A stretch of 64,000 nt of DNA, taken from NCBI RefSeq assembly GCF_024372725.1, contig NZ_VOUA01000004.1, forward strand, positions 150,143 to 214,142, in the 5' to 3' direction. Below the pieces are notes generated by a model. It was not told the DNA's origin. It worked only from the letters and a program-made list of their open reading frames with translations, and made no database searches. Below are positions 34,101 to 41,501 of this stretch, piece after piece; positions within the stretch are counted from its first letter, which is position 1, and each line of letters begins with the position of its first letter. The DNA is from Methanosarcina sp. KYL-1. GTDB taxonomy: Archaea; Halobacteriota; Methanosarcinia; Methanosarcinales; Methanosarcinaceae. A program made the translations under genes and the position numbers.

Positions 34101-34226
34101 GGGTAGGGCTCCTATATCGTGGTTGTAGTAGTGGCGTTCGCGTTTGTCAAGATTGACGCATTCTCCGAAGAGCTCGGAGAGTTCTTTTTTCTGTGCAGCT
34201 GATAGTTCCGGGACGCGGCTTGTCAT
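31179..34226 (-). CDS. FAD-linked oxidase / (Fe-S) CCG-domain fusion with Met/Pro-rich tail
   Basis: A 1015-residue fusion of GlcD-like and GlpC/HdrD-like parts. Residues 40-215 are the FAD-binding PCMH domain (RAGASSGYGGVIPTKGG, MGTTGIITEITLKVQ) and 220-455 the FAD-oxidase C-terminal domain (RKEFDPNGIMNPETL). Cys506/509/512/516 and Cys557/560/563/567 bind two 4Fe-4S clusters. Residues 635-850 carry two CCG-type cysteine sites (ACCGIPML at 673-, HCCGSVVS at 805-, with CPAC and DSCH partners). A D-2-hydroxyacid such as D-lactate is the usual substrate of this architecture. Residues 897-1015 are unusual: 27 methionines in 119 residues in MMP/LMP/VMP steps, with many prolines. It is monocistronic as far as seen. 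Electron acceptor and substrate are unknown. Confidence 0.87.
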   Translation of the reverse strand: MTSRVPELSAAQKKELSELFGECVNLDKRERHYYNHDIGALPPLVKKVVGNTDPAAVVKIRTEEDAVKLLEFANRHRIPVVPRAGASSGYGGVIPTKGGIVADVTLLNRVLSIDPEGQKAVVESGIIWEKLERKLNEEGLSVRAIPSSAPSSTVGGWLMQSGAGYGSYEFGWGHESMEKVRVVLPNGKIKEFSGPELRKITGTMGTTGIITEITLKVQKQEERRAVSASFPDASSMKKAVETIREKKIPLWSISFLNPEWADMKNKAPRKLHYGEIVDKDRPVLPVAYVCTFMYPASRAISGLKEAIESAGGTVLPEEIAKHETEEWFKSMKVKRLGPSFIPAEVLVPLEKMDITFEEIKKRVKLPVLTEGMVIGDGNVVLLCFMRHSERSVLFNTAFALSLSILKVAEENGGRAYSSGLFFASKKKSVFGDRLSEIEALRKEFDPNGIMNPETLEGKGLLNTAVSLGSSFEPMGRLVGNMSGIGEVSFKDEKGIPADIAELAYSCSQCGYCVSECDQYYGRGWESQSPRGKWFFIKEYLAGREKLDQRQTNTFLACTTCQMCDSRCELDMPIEHAWMTMRGKLIEEEKKMTFPPFEIMAASLLKERNIWANYRKDRDKWIPDDIRAKMKDEAEYAYFAGCTASFVEKDVAVGAVRMLDDAGVEFTGLFDKEACCGIPMLVAGKWDVFEKIMRMNVANMKKKGVKTVITSCPACWLMWHTVYPQWAEKLGIEYGLETKHYSEVLVERLDVLKPKFKKPLNKVVAWHDSCHLGRAGGKVYEPPRELLKAIPGLQFRELEHNREHAHCCGSVVSLIAEPPVAYKLGGMRLQEAVDVNADILAALCPCCTVQFRVAAEKNNMNIESQDLGALVARSLGYDIPDTTNFALQSWVPFEKMIALMQPENMTDLMVELLPEMMAAMPSPLQAMMKMVKYVPGMDAMMKPMMPIMMPRLMPSVMPKVMPDMLKAVERRVPMPDHMKEQLPDLMPKAMENLMPNMLPQIIPLLTPRMIEYIKTH

Positions 34227-34513
34227 GTTCTTTTCCTCCTGGAGTTGCGGTCGGATTGCACACAGTTGCGGAGGTGTGCACGGATGGCCGCTTTTGACCG
34301 TCAGGCAACTTGATTTATACAGATTTTATCAGGCGGTCCTATATATTATATTATATAACGATGTCTTAAAAATATTCTTTTTAAGATATTTTATCCGTTT
34401 GCAGGATTTTTTTCTTTTTTCTTTCCGTTTTTTCTGAAAAACTTAACAAATTGAAACTACTTATAAATAAATTTAAAAAATAAATTAAAAAATATCTTCA
34501 AATTAAATAATAA

Positions 34514-35131
34514 TTAGAAATGCAGGGCATCTTTCGGGCAGACACTCACACAGCGTCCGCATTTGATGCAGTCGGGCTTTGTCTCGTTTTTGCAGACCTT
34601 AAGCTGCATGGGACAGGCTTTTTCGCATTTCTTACAGTTGATGCACTTGTCTTTTTCAAGTTTCAGCTGGTACTTCTTTCCTCCCAGCAGGTTCTGGGCT
34701 GTTCCCATGGGGCAGAAGGAACACCAGGCCCTCGGGCTCAGGAAGCTGCCGAGAAGGACTGCGATTGCCGTTGTCACAATACACATGGTAACAAAGACCA
34801 TGCCGACTTTTTCGAAAATGTTCAGTGTCCCTATTATGCTTGCAATCCTGTAGCCCATGAAGCCCATGAGCAGGATAAAGATCGGAAGGCGTATCCAGAG
34901 GCTTCTGAAAATTCCGGGGATCTTCCCTCTCTTTGAAATCTTGCTGACCCAGAAGTCAACCAGGCTTCCCCGCGGGCAGAGGTTCCCGCAGAACCACCGG
35001 CCCCTGAAGGGGCTGATAAGGAAGATTGCGGCAAAGATGAGCAGCATGAAATACCCGAGGGCCGGATACCAGAGCCCTCCGATTGAGACGATAAGTACCA
35101 GGATTCCCAGGTAAGGTGTTATTTTTAACAA
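34514..35131 (-). CDS. NapH/CcoG-like membrane polyferredoxin
   Basis: A protein of about 205 residues with four to five hydrophobic helices, two membrane-proximal cysteine motifs (WFCGNLCPRGSLVDF and WCSFCPMGTAQNLL) and a C-terminal pair of 4Fe-4S clusters (CINCKKCEKACP, then CIKCGRCVSVCP). This layout is that of NapH / FixG / MauN-type electron-transfer proteins. The frame is open to 35197, but that part overlaps the upstream regulator. The TTG at 35131, with GGAG 9-10 nt before it, is the better start and leaves only 4 nt between the genes. It follows the HTH regulator directly, so the two are co-transcribed. A decayed second copy of its middle part lies at 35815-35880. Confidence 0.8.
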   Translation of the reverse strand: MLKITPYLGILVLIVSIGGLWYPALGYFMLLIFAAIFLISPFRGRWFCGNLCPRGSLVDFWVSKISKRGKIPGIFRSLWIRLPIFILLMGFMGYRIASIIGTLNIFEKVGMVFVTMCIVTTAIAVLLGSFLSPRAWCSFCPMGTAQNLLGGKKYQLKLEKDKCINCKKCEKACPMQLKVCKNETKPDCIKCGRCVSVCPKDALHF

Positions 35132-35135
35132 GTTA

Positions 35136-35495
35136 TCAAGCTCCGTTTTCCCATTGTTCCAGTTCTTGCCCGAGCCTCTCAGCCCAGGTCCGGACAACGT
35201 TCATGATTATGTTTTTGATTTTTGTTCTCGAATGGACTTTATATATGAAGATGTAGCCACCCCCGTCCAGGTTCTGCTGTGACCTCTGCAGGATCTCTTT
35301 TTCATGCAGTTTTTTGGCGGAACGCTGGACTGTGGAGATGTCGAGTTCAAGTTTTTTTGAAAGAGTGTCAGTGTCAAACCAGTGTTCAGTGTCATTGAAG
35401 AAATGCTTCAATACCTTCAGGTCGGCTCTTGTAAGGTTCAGGGAGCATTTTATTACGTCTTCTACCTTGAATTCTTTACAGGCAAAATCTATCAT
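35136..35495 (-). CDS. Winged-helix transcriptional regulator, copy 1
   Basis: A 119-residue MarR/TrmB-like HTH protein. Residues 22-70 give the winged helix (LTRADLKVLKHF, then TDTLSKKLELDISTVQRSAKKLHEKEIL). The wing contains NLDGGGYIFIYKVHS and a C-terminal amphipathic helix (AERLGQELEQWE) likely dimerises. It is 108/119 identical to copy 2 at 35927-36286. It is directly followed by the polyferredoxin gene. A palindrome CAGTACTG (35517-35524) lies 22 nt upstream at the expected transcription start below a TATA box (35541-35550), which suggests autorepression. The signal is unknown; the neighbour suggests a redox link. Confidence 0.85.
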   Translation of the reverse strand: MIDFACKEFKVEDVIKCSLNLTRADLKVLKHFFNDTEHWFDTDTLSKKLELDISTVQRSAKKLHEKEILQRSQQNLDGGGYIFIYKVHSRTKIKNIIMNVVRTWAERLGQELEQWENGA

Positions 35496-35516
35496 CGCAT
35501 TACCTCATAACTACTG

Positions 35517-35550
35517 CAGTACTGTTATAAGTTGGCCGCCATATATATAC
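35517..35550 (-). promoter_or_regulatory. TATA box and CAGTACTG operator candidate, copy 1
   Basis: ATATATATAC (35541-35550) is the TATA box for the minus-strand regulator. CAGTACTG (35517-35524), a perfect 8-bp palindrome, falls about where transcription should begin. The same arrangement is repeated before the paralogue (36307-36343). Confidence 0.6.
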
Positions 35551-35689
35551 GCTGAGAAGTACGGAATCCTGCCGTCAAAAAACCGAAGTTCTGTAATTTC
35601 TTGATTCCCATTAGTATTCCTGAAAGGGAAATGTTTCAGGCAGCTTCAGCTGTCAAATCGAGAACAAGTGACCTTCAAATTGAGAGTGG

Positions 35690-35772
35690 GTGACCGTTGA
35701 ATAAATAACATAAATAAAGAACATGTGACCATCAAGTAGAGAGTGGGTGACCATTAGGTAGAAAACGAGTGA
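35690..35772. repeat. Degenerate GTGACC repeats
   Basis: GAGAGTGGGTGACC occurs twice (35682- and 35739-), with further AGTGACC and ATGTGACCATCAA words between, giving four to five imperfect units. It lies between the regulator copies and has no coding potential. Confidence 0.5.
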
Positions 35773-35814
35773 GTTAGAAAATATCCCTGCCCTGCCTCAT
35801 GGGTAACTTACAGT

Positions 35815-35880
35815 TTAAGTTGTGACGAGGCAGGTGACGGCAAGGATCATGCCGACCTTTTCAAAGGCTTTCGATAAGGG
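35815..35880 (-). pseudogene. Remnant of a second polyferredoxin gene
   Basis: The minus-strand frame ending at the TAA at 35815-35817 reads FEKVGMILAVTCLVTT and then stops. It aligns with FEKVGMVFVTMCIVTT in the middle of the NapH-like protein at 34514-35131. It lies right after regulator copy 2, just as the intact gene follows copy 1. The regulator plus polyferredoxin pair was therefore duplicated as a unit, and the second polyferredoxin has since been lost except for this piece. Confidence 0.75.
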
Positions 35881-35926
35881 CCGGAATTTCCGGGTATCTG
35901 TTATCCCGGGAGGTTTGAGAGGGTGA

Positions 35927-36286
35927 TCAGGCTCTGCTTTCCCATTGCTCCAGTTCCTGCCCTAGCCTCTCAGCCCAGCTCTGGACAACGCCCATTATTA
36001 TGTTTTTGATTTTTGTTCTTGAATGGACTTTATAGATGAAGACATAGCCTCCCCCGTCCAGGTTCTGCTGTGACCTTTGCAGGATCTCCTTTTCATGCAG
36101 TTTTTTGACGGAGCGCTGGACCGTAGAGATGTCGAGTTTCAGGGCTTTTGAAAGGGTGTCAGTGTCAAACCAGTGTTCGGTATCGTTTATGAAGTGCTTC
36201 AATACCTTCAGGTCAGCCCTGGTAAGGTTCAGGGCGCATTTTATTACGTCTTCTACCTTGAACTCCTTGCATGCAAAGTCTATCAT
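35927..36286 (-). CDS. Winged-helix transcriptional regulator, copy 2
   Basis: A 119-residue paralogue of the regulator at 35136-35495, with 11 substitutions. The recognition-helix region differs at Lys48Ala, Glu50Lys and Ala60Val, so the DNA or partner specificity may have begun to shift. The frame is intact with no disabling change. ATACAGTACCG (operator-like, around 36307-36316) lies 21 nt upstream over the predicted start site. Downstream is the polyferredoxin remnant, so this copy has lost its operon partner but may still regulate copy 1 or act as an orphan regulator. Confidence 0.83.
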   Translation of the reverse strand: MIDFACKEFKVEDVIKCALNLTRADLKVLKHFINDTEHWFDTDTLSKALKLDISTVQRSVKKLHEKEILQRSQQNLDGGGYVFIYKVHSRTKIKNIIMGVVQSWAERLGQELEQWESRA

Positions 36287-37009
36287 TCCATCCCTCTGTA
36301 ATATTACGGTACTGTATTATTATCACAGCATCGAATATAAAATGGTGGGTCTGAATTACAGTCTTCAACAAAACATAAGCACTGTAGCTTTTTTATCATT
36401 ATTGGGCTTTTTATACGGCTTTTTATTGGGCCTTTAAATCGCCCCGAATAATTCCTATTCCGGGAATCTCCGGATTATTCATAAATAAATCTAAATCAAA
36501 TCTACTTGATTAATCATTATCCTGGTTCCCCGGGCTCCGGGTCTTTTCCGTAAATCTATCTTATCCGGAATAGCTGTCTTTTTTCTCTTTTTGTGTTAGT
36601 GTCTTTTTAATCCACAGAGTTTTTTCTACTATTGTCTCAATAGCTGGCCATTTCCTGGCTGGGACGGATACCTTTTTATATCCCCTGTTTAATTTGAAAA
36701 TTGCGGTTTAATGAGCGGTACTTGCTCCCTGGTTTCTTCTCCACAAAGAAATCCGGTCCTGAGTCATGCTTTCAGCTCATTGAAATCCACATATACTCCA
36801 CAATACTCCACGAAAACAGCCGGCAGGTTTGATCCTTTTTCCCTGCCGGCTCCACACCTCTTTTTTAATTAAACTATTGTTGATTTCGCGGCTCGATATT
36901 CCGATTGATATTTCTATTGATATTCCGATTGATATTCCGATATATTCCAACTGATATTTCTATTGATATTCCGTTTCGATCTTTTTCCGAATTTCTCAAT
37001 GAGAGGCGT
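36287..37009. other. Gene-free spacer with ATTGATATTCCG repeats
   Basis: The left end holds the promoter of regulator copy 2 (CGGTACTG at 36307-36314, ATATAAAAT at 36335-36343). The right end (about 36898-36978) holds seven imperfect copies of a 12-bp unit ATTGATATTCCG/ATTGATATTTCT. The rest is AT-rich with no supported gene. Confidence 0.6.
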
Positions 37010-38233
37010 TCACATCCCGAGAGCCGTCTGGGTGATCGTATCCTCAATTTCGCTTCTCAGCTCCTCCGGGATTCCTCTGATCCCTACATCCAGGAACCCG
37101 CGCACAATCATGCCCACGGCTTCTTCTTCACTAAGGCCCCTTGCCATCAGGTACTCCACCTGATCCTTGGCAATCTTTCCGACGGCTGCTTCATGGGTCA
37201 GCTCAATGTCGTCCACGTTTGCTTCCAGGATGGGGATTGCCCTCTGGCTGCCTTTTTCGCTCAGGACCAGCCCTTTGCATTCCAGGTGCCCTTTTGCACC
37301 TTTGGCATTGCCTATCATTTCACCTCTTGCGATTACTTTCCCGCCTGTGGTGATTGTCCTGGAGATGAGTTCGGCTCTGGTTCCCGGGGCATTGAAGAGG
37401 GCTTTGCTCCCGAGGTCAAGTTCGGAGCCCGGATGGGCAATTGCGATGGTGTTGAGCCTGGCTACGGCTCCTTTTCCTTCGAGCCTGACCGTGGGGTAGG
37501 TCTGGACCGAACGCACGGGTTTGAGGCAGATGTAATTGCTTATGAAAGTCCCGCCTTCTTCTACATGGACCACGGTCCTCGGGCGGACCCCTATCTGCTC
37601 GGCCCAGTTGTGGATCATGGTAAAGTTAAGGGTGGCTCCTTTTTTAACGTACATCTCGGAAATTCCCAGGTGCAGCCCTTCTTCCACGCCTTTTTTTGTG
37701 GTACACCCCGTTATGATGTCGAGCTGGGCTTCCTCTTCGACTATTACGATGTTGTGCACGGTCTGGGAGACCTTTTTGCTTCCGAGGAGGAGGCAGGTCT
37801 GGACCGGAAGGGCACTTTTCCTGCCCGCAGGCGCCCGGATGAAGTACCCGTCGGCATCTTCAAGGTAAGTCTTTGCCGTATACTTGTCCGCATCCACGGG
37901 CACGAGTTTCCAGAAGTAGTCTTTTAGCCATTCGTGCTTTTCCAGGGCTTTTTTGGTAGACGTGAGTTCCACGCTTTCGTCTTTGAGAGAAGAGTGCGAG
38001 ATTGCGTTGTCCAGCATCAGGAGGCTTCCTGCCCTGCCTTCCCCGCTGGGGATTACCCCTACCTGGAGCAGGGTCTTTTTGCTTTCTTCGTCCAGGACCT
38101 GAAGGTCTTCGACGGGTTTGCTGACCTTCGAAGCTTCCCCGAATTTTTCCAGCTCAAAATCCTCTCCGAAAGCCGCCTTTTTTTCGGCTGCACTCTCGGC
38201 TCTCTTTTTCAGGTTCACCTCATCAGCTTGCAT
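37010..38233 (-). CDS. SufB/SufD-family Fe-S assembly scaffold
   Basis: A 407-residue protein of the SufBD family, the scaffold on which Fe-S clusters are built with the SufC ATPase. The beta-helix core is visible from about residue 120 to 330 (VHNIVIVEEEAQLDIITGCTT, then SGTF-like turns). The C-terminal helical part VDDIELTHEAAVGKIAKDQV and YLMARGLSEEEAVGMIVRGF is diagnostic. Methanogens often have only SufB and SufC, as here. I start at the ATG 38233, which has GAGGAG 8 nt upstream; the in-frame GTG at 38242 overlaps that site. The start overlaps the sufC stop by 19 nt, so translation is coupled. Confidence 0.92.
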   Translation of the reverse strand: MQADEVNLKKRAESAAEKKAAFGEDFELEKFGEASKVSKPVEDLQVLDEESKKTLLQVGVIPSGEGRAGSLLMLDNAISHSSLKDESVELTSTKKALEKHEWLKDYFWKLVPVDADKYTAKTYLEDADGYFIRAPAGRKSALPVQTCLLLGSKKVSQTVHNIVIVEEEAQLDIITGCTTKKGVEEGLHLGISEMYVKKGATLNFTMIHNWAEQIGVRPRTVVHVEEGGTFISNYICLKPVRSVQTYPTVRLEGKGAVARLNTIAIAHPGSELDLGSKALFNAPGTRAELISRTITTGGKVIARGEMIGNAKGAKGHLECKGLVLSEKGSQRAIPILEANVDDIELTHEAAVGKIAKDQVEYLMARGLSEEEAVGMIVRGFLDVGIRGIPEELRSEIEDTITQTALGM

Positions 38234-38958
38234 TTTATACACTCCTCGTATCCTTTGCTCTTTATTTCTTCAAGCAGTTTCAGGGGATTTCCGGAACACA
38301 TGATTGTCCCGCTGCAGAGAATGTACCCCCTGTCCGCCTGCACGTAATCAAGGATCTGGCCGGTGTGGGTGATAATAAGGGCTGATTTCCCTCTTGTGCA
38401 GCGCTCCCCCGGGCACTCGAGTCCGTCTTCAAGCAGTTCCCTGATCGTCTTTCCTACCTGTTCTATGCTTACAAGGTCCACTCCTGACTCAGGTTCGTCC
38501 AGAAGGTAGAGGCTCGGGTTCTGGGCTGCAAGCTGCAGGAGTTCGGAACGTTTGATTTCCCCTCCAGAAAAGCCCACATTTACATCCCTGTCCAGAAAAC
38601 GCTTCATATCAAGGTTTTCTGCCAGTTTTTCAGGGTCCTTCTTTTCTTTTGACACCGCTTTCACAAGGTCCCTGAGCTTGATCCCCGACATATCAGGCGG
38701 GCGCTGCATCATAATTCCTAACCCCCTGCGGGCCCTTTCGTCTACCGGCAGGCCGGTAATATCTTCTCCGTTGAACAGGATCCTGCCTTTCACGACTTTG
38801 TACTCGCTAAAGCCCATTATCGTCCTCATAAGGGCTGATTTTCCCGCCCCGTTCGGCCCGAAAAGCACATTGGTATACCCTTTTTTGACTTCCAGGTTGA
38901 CGTCACGGAGCAGGGTCTTCCCATTGACCTCCACCGTCAGGTCCTCTATTTTCAACAT
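38215..38958 (-). CDS. sufC: Fe-S cluster assembly ATPase SufC
   Basis: ABC-type ATPase of the Suf system, 247 residues. Walker A is GPNGAGKSALMR, the Q-loop region MMQRPPDMSGIKL, the signature VGFSGGEIKRSELLQL, Walker B SLYLLDEPESGVDL and the H-loop LIITHTG. The DEPESGVD variant (Asp one residue after the usual Glu-Ser) is typical of SufC. An insertion with paired cysteines (GLECPGERCTRGKSA) sits before the H-loop strand, and the C-terminus has CIKCK; extra cysteines of this kind occur in archaeal SufC but their role is unclear. It is the first gene of the sufC-sufB pair; a TATA-like TTTATAAG lies around 39095-39102. Confidence 0.92.
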   Translation of the reverse strand: MLKIEDLTVEVNGKTLLRDVNLEVKKGYTNVLFGPNGAGKSALMRTIMGFSEYKVVKGRILFNGEDITGLPVDERARRGLGIMMQRPPDMSGIKLRDLVKAVSKEKKDPEKLAENLDMKRFLDRDVNVGFSGGEIKRSELLQLAAQNPSLYLLDEPESGVDLVSIEQVGKTIRELLEDGLECPGERCTRGKSALIITHTGQILDYVQADRGYILCSGTIMCSGNPLKLLEEIKSKGYEECIKCKLMR

Positions 38959-39374
38959 TGTTCTTTTTCTCCCTCAATTTCTTTCCTTTACGGCTCCCTT
39001 CCCTTTTTTCCGTATCCGGAGAAAGCAGTCCTTCAAAATCCGCTTATCTAAAAACCAGGTTATTAAAAAAATTCACGCACTTTTATATTTCTTATAAAGC
39101 AAGAAAACCGGCAAATCTCCAGTGACTCCGGCACCTCTGTTTAACTTCCCGCTTTCCCCGCATAAATCCTGTATTATTTTTAAGGATGCATCATATTTCT
39201 AGTTATATGTCCTCCTGACATCCGGACATTTTCTTCTCAGAAGCAGAAGATAAATCTCAAAAATTCAAATTTAATCCTTTAAGAAATATCTCAAGTGTAA
39301 AATCGCTGAATAAAAAATATCTCAAGTGTAAAATCACTGAATAAATAAGTAAAGTCACGGAATATAAGAATAAC
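38959..39374. other. Spacer with a 30-bp direct repeat
   Basis: AAATATCTCAAGTGTAAAAT(C) followed by (G/A)CTGAATAA occurs twice (about 39283-39311 and 39314-39344), just before the stop of the metallo-hydrolase gene. The right strand end near 39060-39105 is AT-rich and must hold the sufC promoter. No gene is seen. Confidence 0.6.
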
Positions 39375-40037
39375 TCACTCGAGTTCAAGGCAAAGTCCTG
39401 CCCCGATTTCAACGAATTCGGCGGGGTACAGTTCTTTAATCTCTTCTTTATGGGTGGTGCAGTGTCCTGCAGCTATCAGTTCCAGCCCCTCAAGTTCGCC
39501 AAATTCCTTGCTGTCATGGAGCCCACCTATTATTCCCCTCACTTTCCCGAAACGCCGTGCTGCTCCCAGGATTTCGGCAAGCCCGGGGTGGGCGCAGCCG
39601 GTAAGCACATAAAGCCCTTTTCCTGTGTCGAGAAGGAGGGACTGCTCCTTGATTTTATCCCCGAGTTCGCCTGTGCTCCGGATGCCGGGGGAAATTTGCT
39701 GGGCTTCTCCGATTTCCACAAGTTTTGCCCTTTTTGCGATTTCCGCTTTGAGGTTTTTGGAAAAGGATGAAGGCACGTAGACCGTAAGCCCGGGGTTTGC
39801 TTTCAGGACTTCGGGCAGGCCTCCTATGTGGTCCCAGTGCTGGTGGGAAAGGACAAGTTTCCGGACATCGGGCAGGGAGACTCCCATTTTCTCAAGGTTT
39901 TCCAGGAGAAGGGTCCCGTCCCATCCCGTGTCGAAAAGAAGGGTTTCCGCCTCCGTTTCAAGCAGGGCGGAAAAGCCCCAGCCCCCTGTAAACCCGGGTT
40001 TTGCCTCGTTATCGTATATCACTTTCAGGCGGATCAT
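39375..40037 (-). CDS. MBL-fold metallo-hydrolase (COG1237 type)
   Basis: A 220-residue metallo-beta-lactamase-fold protein. The metal motif LSHQHWDHIGGL gives HxHxDH near residue 65, with GCAHPGL and GGLHDSK as later metal and substrate loops and a final AAGHCTTHKEEI. This branch is annotated as dihydropterin-ribofuranosylaminobenzene phosphate synthase in some genomes, which would relate to methanopterin chemistry, but that assignment is weakly supported. The open frame reaches 40172 but overlaps the upstream gene; the ATG at 40037 has GAGG 6-8 nt upstream and begins the family sequence MIRLKVIYDNEA. It follows the NrpR-like regulator by 22 nt. Confidence 0.82.
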   Translation of the reverse strand: MIRLKVIYDNEAKPGFTGGWGFSALLETEAETLLFDTGWDGTLLLENLEKMGVSLPDVRKLVLSHQHWDHIGGLPEVLKANPGLTVYVPSSFSKNLKAEIAKRAKLVEIGEAQQISPGIRSTGELGDKIKEQSLLLDTGKGLYVLTGCAHPGLAEILGAARRFGKVRGIIGGLHDSKEFGELEGLELIAAGHCTTHKEEIKELYPAEFVEIGAGLCLELE

Positions 40038-40059
40038 TTCCGGCCTCAGAATTTCTGCC

Positions 40060-41034
40060 TCAGAGTTCGGACATGGTCTGATATTCCAGCACGGTTGAAA
40101 TCGGGTTTGTCTCAATTGCAACCCCGGTTTCTTCAAGGGCACAGATCCCGTTAATTCCTCCCGCGACCGCAATCCCGAACTTTCCTGTTTCTACAGGAGC
40201 CCCAAACAAAAATTCGTCCACTTCCCCCGGAGGGAGATAGCCCTTTAACCCTGCTTTTTCTGCTTTTCCTATTATTTCCAGAGCCTGGTCGTAAGCTGAA
40301 GCATTGATCTGTCGCATATTGGCAAGGATTCTGCCTTCCCCTTTCTCAAGCACATCGAGCACTGAGGTAGGTTTTCTACTCATAAAGATCTTTATCGGAT
40401 CGATGGACGTCCCGCTGTAAGAGATCAGGTCCAGAAAGCGGGAGGGCTTCCTGTTCTCAATCTGGAGGATTCCTCCGTATGCCGGTTCCACAGGGATCCC
40501 GGCTTTCAGGAAGAGCCCGTCAAACGTAACGCTGCAGACGGTAGCAATTCCGATTTTCCCCGGAGGGAGATAAATTTCCGCCTCCGTATCCTCTTCAAAG
40601 ATCCTGACCCTGGGGCTTATCATGTACCCGGAATGGGCCGTGTATGAAAGCACATCAACGACGGTTTCGAAATCATCCTTATCAAAATATGATATGTTTA
40701 CCACCACGTCCCCTTTGTTGGTTTCGGGGTTGTAGGTTGTCCGAAACGCCATCTCCTCTATCCTGGAGATCACAAAACCGAAGCGGTCTCCTATGAGGGC
40801 GTCGTTCATTTCGCTTTCTCCCAGTTCCGTAAGTGTGCGCCCGGCATACCCGTGCTTGCGCGTAAAACCCCTCTCGTCAAGGATCCTCAGGTGGTAGCGA
40901 ACAGCCCTTTCTCCTATATCGTAGCCCCTGTTATTCAGTTCATCAGCTATAGCCCGGGCTCCTATGGGTTTGTCACTTTCGTGAATCACCCTCATGATCT
41001 CTATGAGTTTTCGCTCGATTTGCGGATCCATCAT
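40060..41034 (-). CDS. NrpR-family transcriptional regulator
   Basis: A 324-residue protein with an N-terminal winged helix (residues 8-65, PIGARAIADELNNRGYDIGE then RAVRYHLRILDERG). One NrpR regulatory domain (DUF128) follows to the C-terminus, with LPPGKIGIATVCSVTFDGLFLKAG split over strands, GGILQIENRKPSRFLDLI and GKFGIAVAGGINGICALEE. NrpR represses nitrogen-assimilation genes and responds to 2-oxoglutarate; in Methanosarcina the function is split between two proteins, and HTH plus one regulatory domain fits the DNA-binding partner or a paralogue. I use the ATG at 41034 (GGTG 6 nt upstream) rather than the GTG at 41043. Two direct repeats with TATCGATA lie in its promoter region. Confidence 0.82.
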   Translation of the reverse strand: MMDPQIERKLIEIMRVIHESDKPIGARAIADELNNRGYDIGERAVRYHLRILDERGFTRKHGYAGRTLTELGESEMNDALIGDRFGFVISRIEEMAFRTTYNPETNKGDVVVNISYFDKDDFETVVDVLSYTAHSGYMISPRVRIFEEDTEAEIYLPPGKIGIATVCSVTFDGLFLKAGIPVEPAYGGILQIENRKPSRFLDLISYSGTSIDPIKIFMSRKPTSVLDVLEKGEGRILANMRQINASAYDQALEIIGKAEKAGLKGYLPPGEVDEFLFGAPVETGKFGIAVAGGINGICALEETGVAIETNPISTVLEYQTMSEL

Positions 41035-41501
41035 GTTAAACACCGTTATATCCTTGTAACCGTTATTCCCTTGTAAATCCCGTTATACCTTTGGTATCGA
41101 TAAACATGACTTTTAGTATCGATAAACATGACCTTTACGGATAATCGTGATAATACCCACGACCAACAATAACGAGTTTCAGATGAAACGTTTAAGATAA
41201 ATATAATAATTTCTGGTCTGGCTGATTCTCGTTCCGCTTCTTAAAGCGGATTCAACATCGATTTTAAATATTCAATTATAGTAAATCTTTTCGTACTTAA
41301 TATAAGTTTGTCTAAGTTTGTCTCCGGAAACTCAGAAAAGGTCCCGTAAAAATCCGGGGAAACCAATCTCATGGGAATTCATATTCTCTTTTCTTTAAAT
41401 GTCTGGTCCCTTATAAATTCCGTAACTAAATTGTCATTGTTAAGGCGATAACAATTCATACGCCGGTAATAGGCGACAGTAGTTCATAAGACGGCAGTAG
41501 T
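41035..41501. other. Promoter spacer of the NrpR-like gene with direct repeats
   Basis: TATCGATAAACATGAC occurs twice (41096-41111 and 41119-41134), 60-100 nt before the start codon; each copy contains the palindrome TATCGATA. TTATATTTATC (minus strand, about 41197-41210) is a possible TATA box further upstream. At 41470-41505 GGCGACAGTAGTTCA and ACGGCAGTAGTTCA form another short repeat near the stop of the zinc-ribbon gene. No gene is seen. Confidence 0.6.

Noticed and set aside
35131..35197. N-terminal extension of the polyferredoxin to 35197
   Set aside because: That part overlaps the upstream regulator in another frame and starts at a TTG with no ribosome site; the TTG at 35131 with GGAG upstream is better.
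41094..41135. NrpR operator of the GGAA-N6-TTCC type
   Set aside because: The repeats here contain TATCGATA and no GGAA...TTCC dyad, so they are reported only as unidentified direct repeats.
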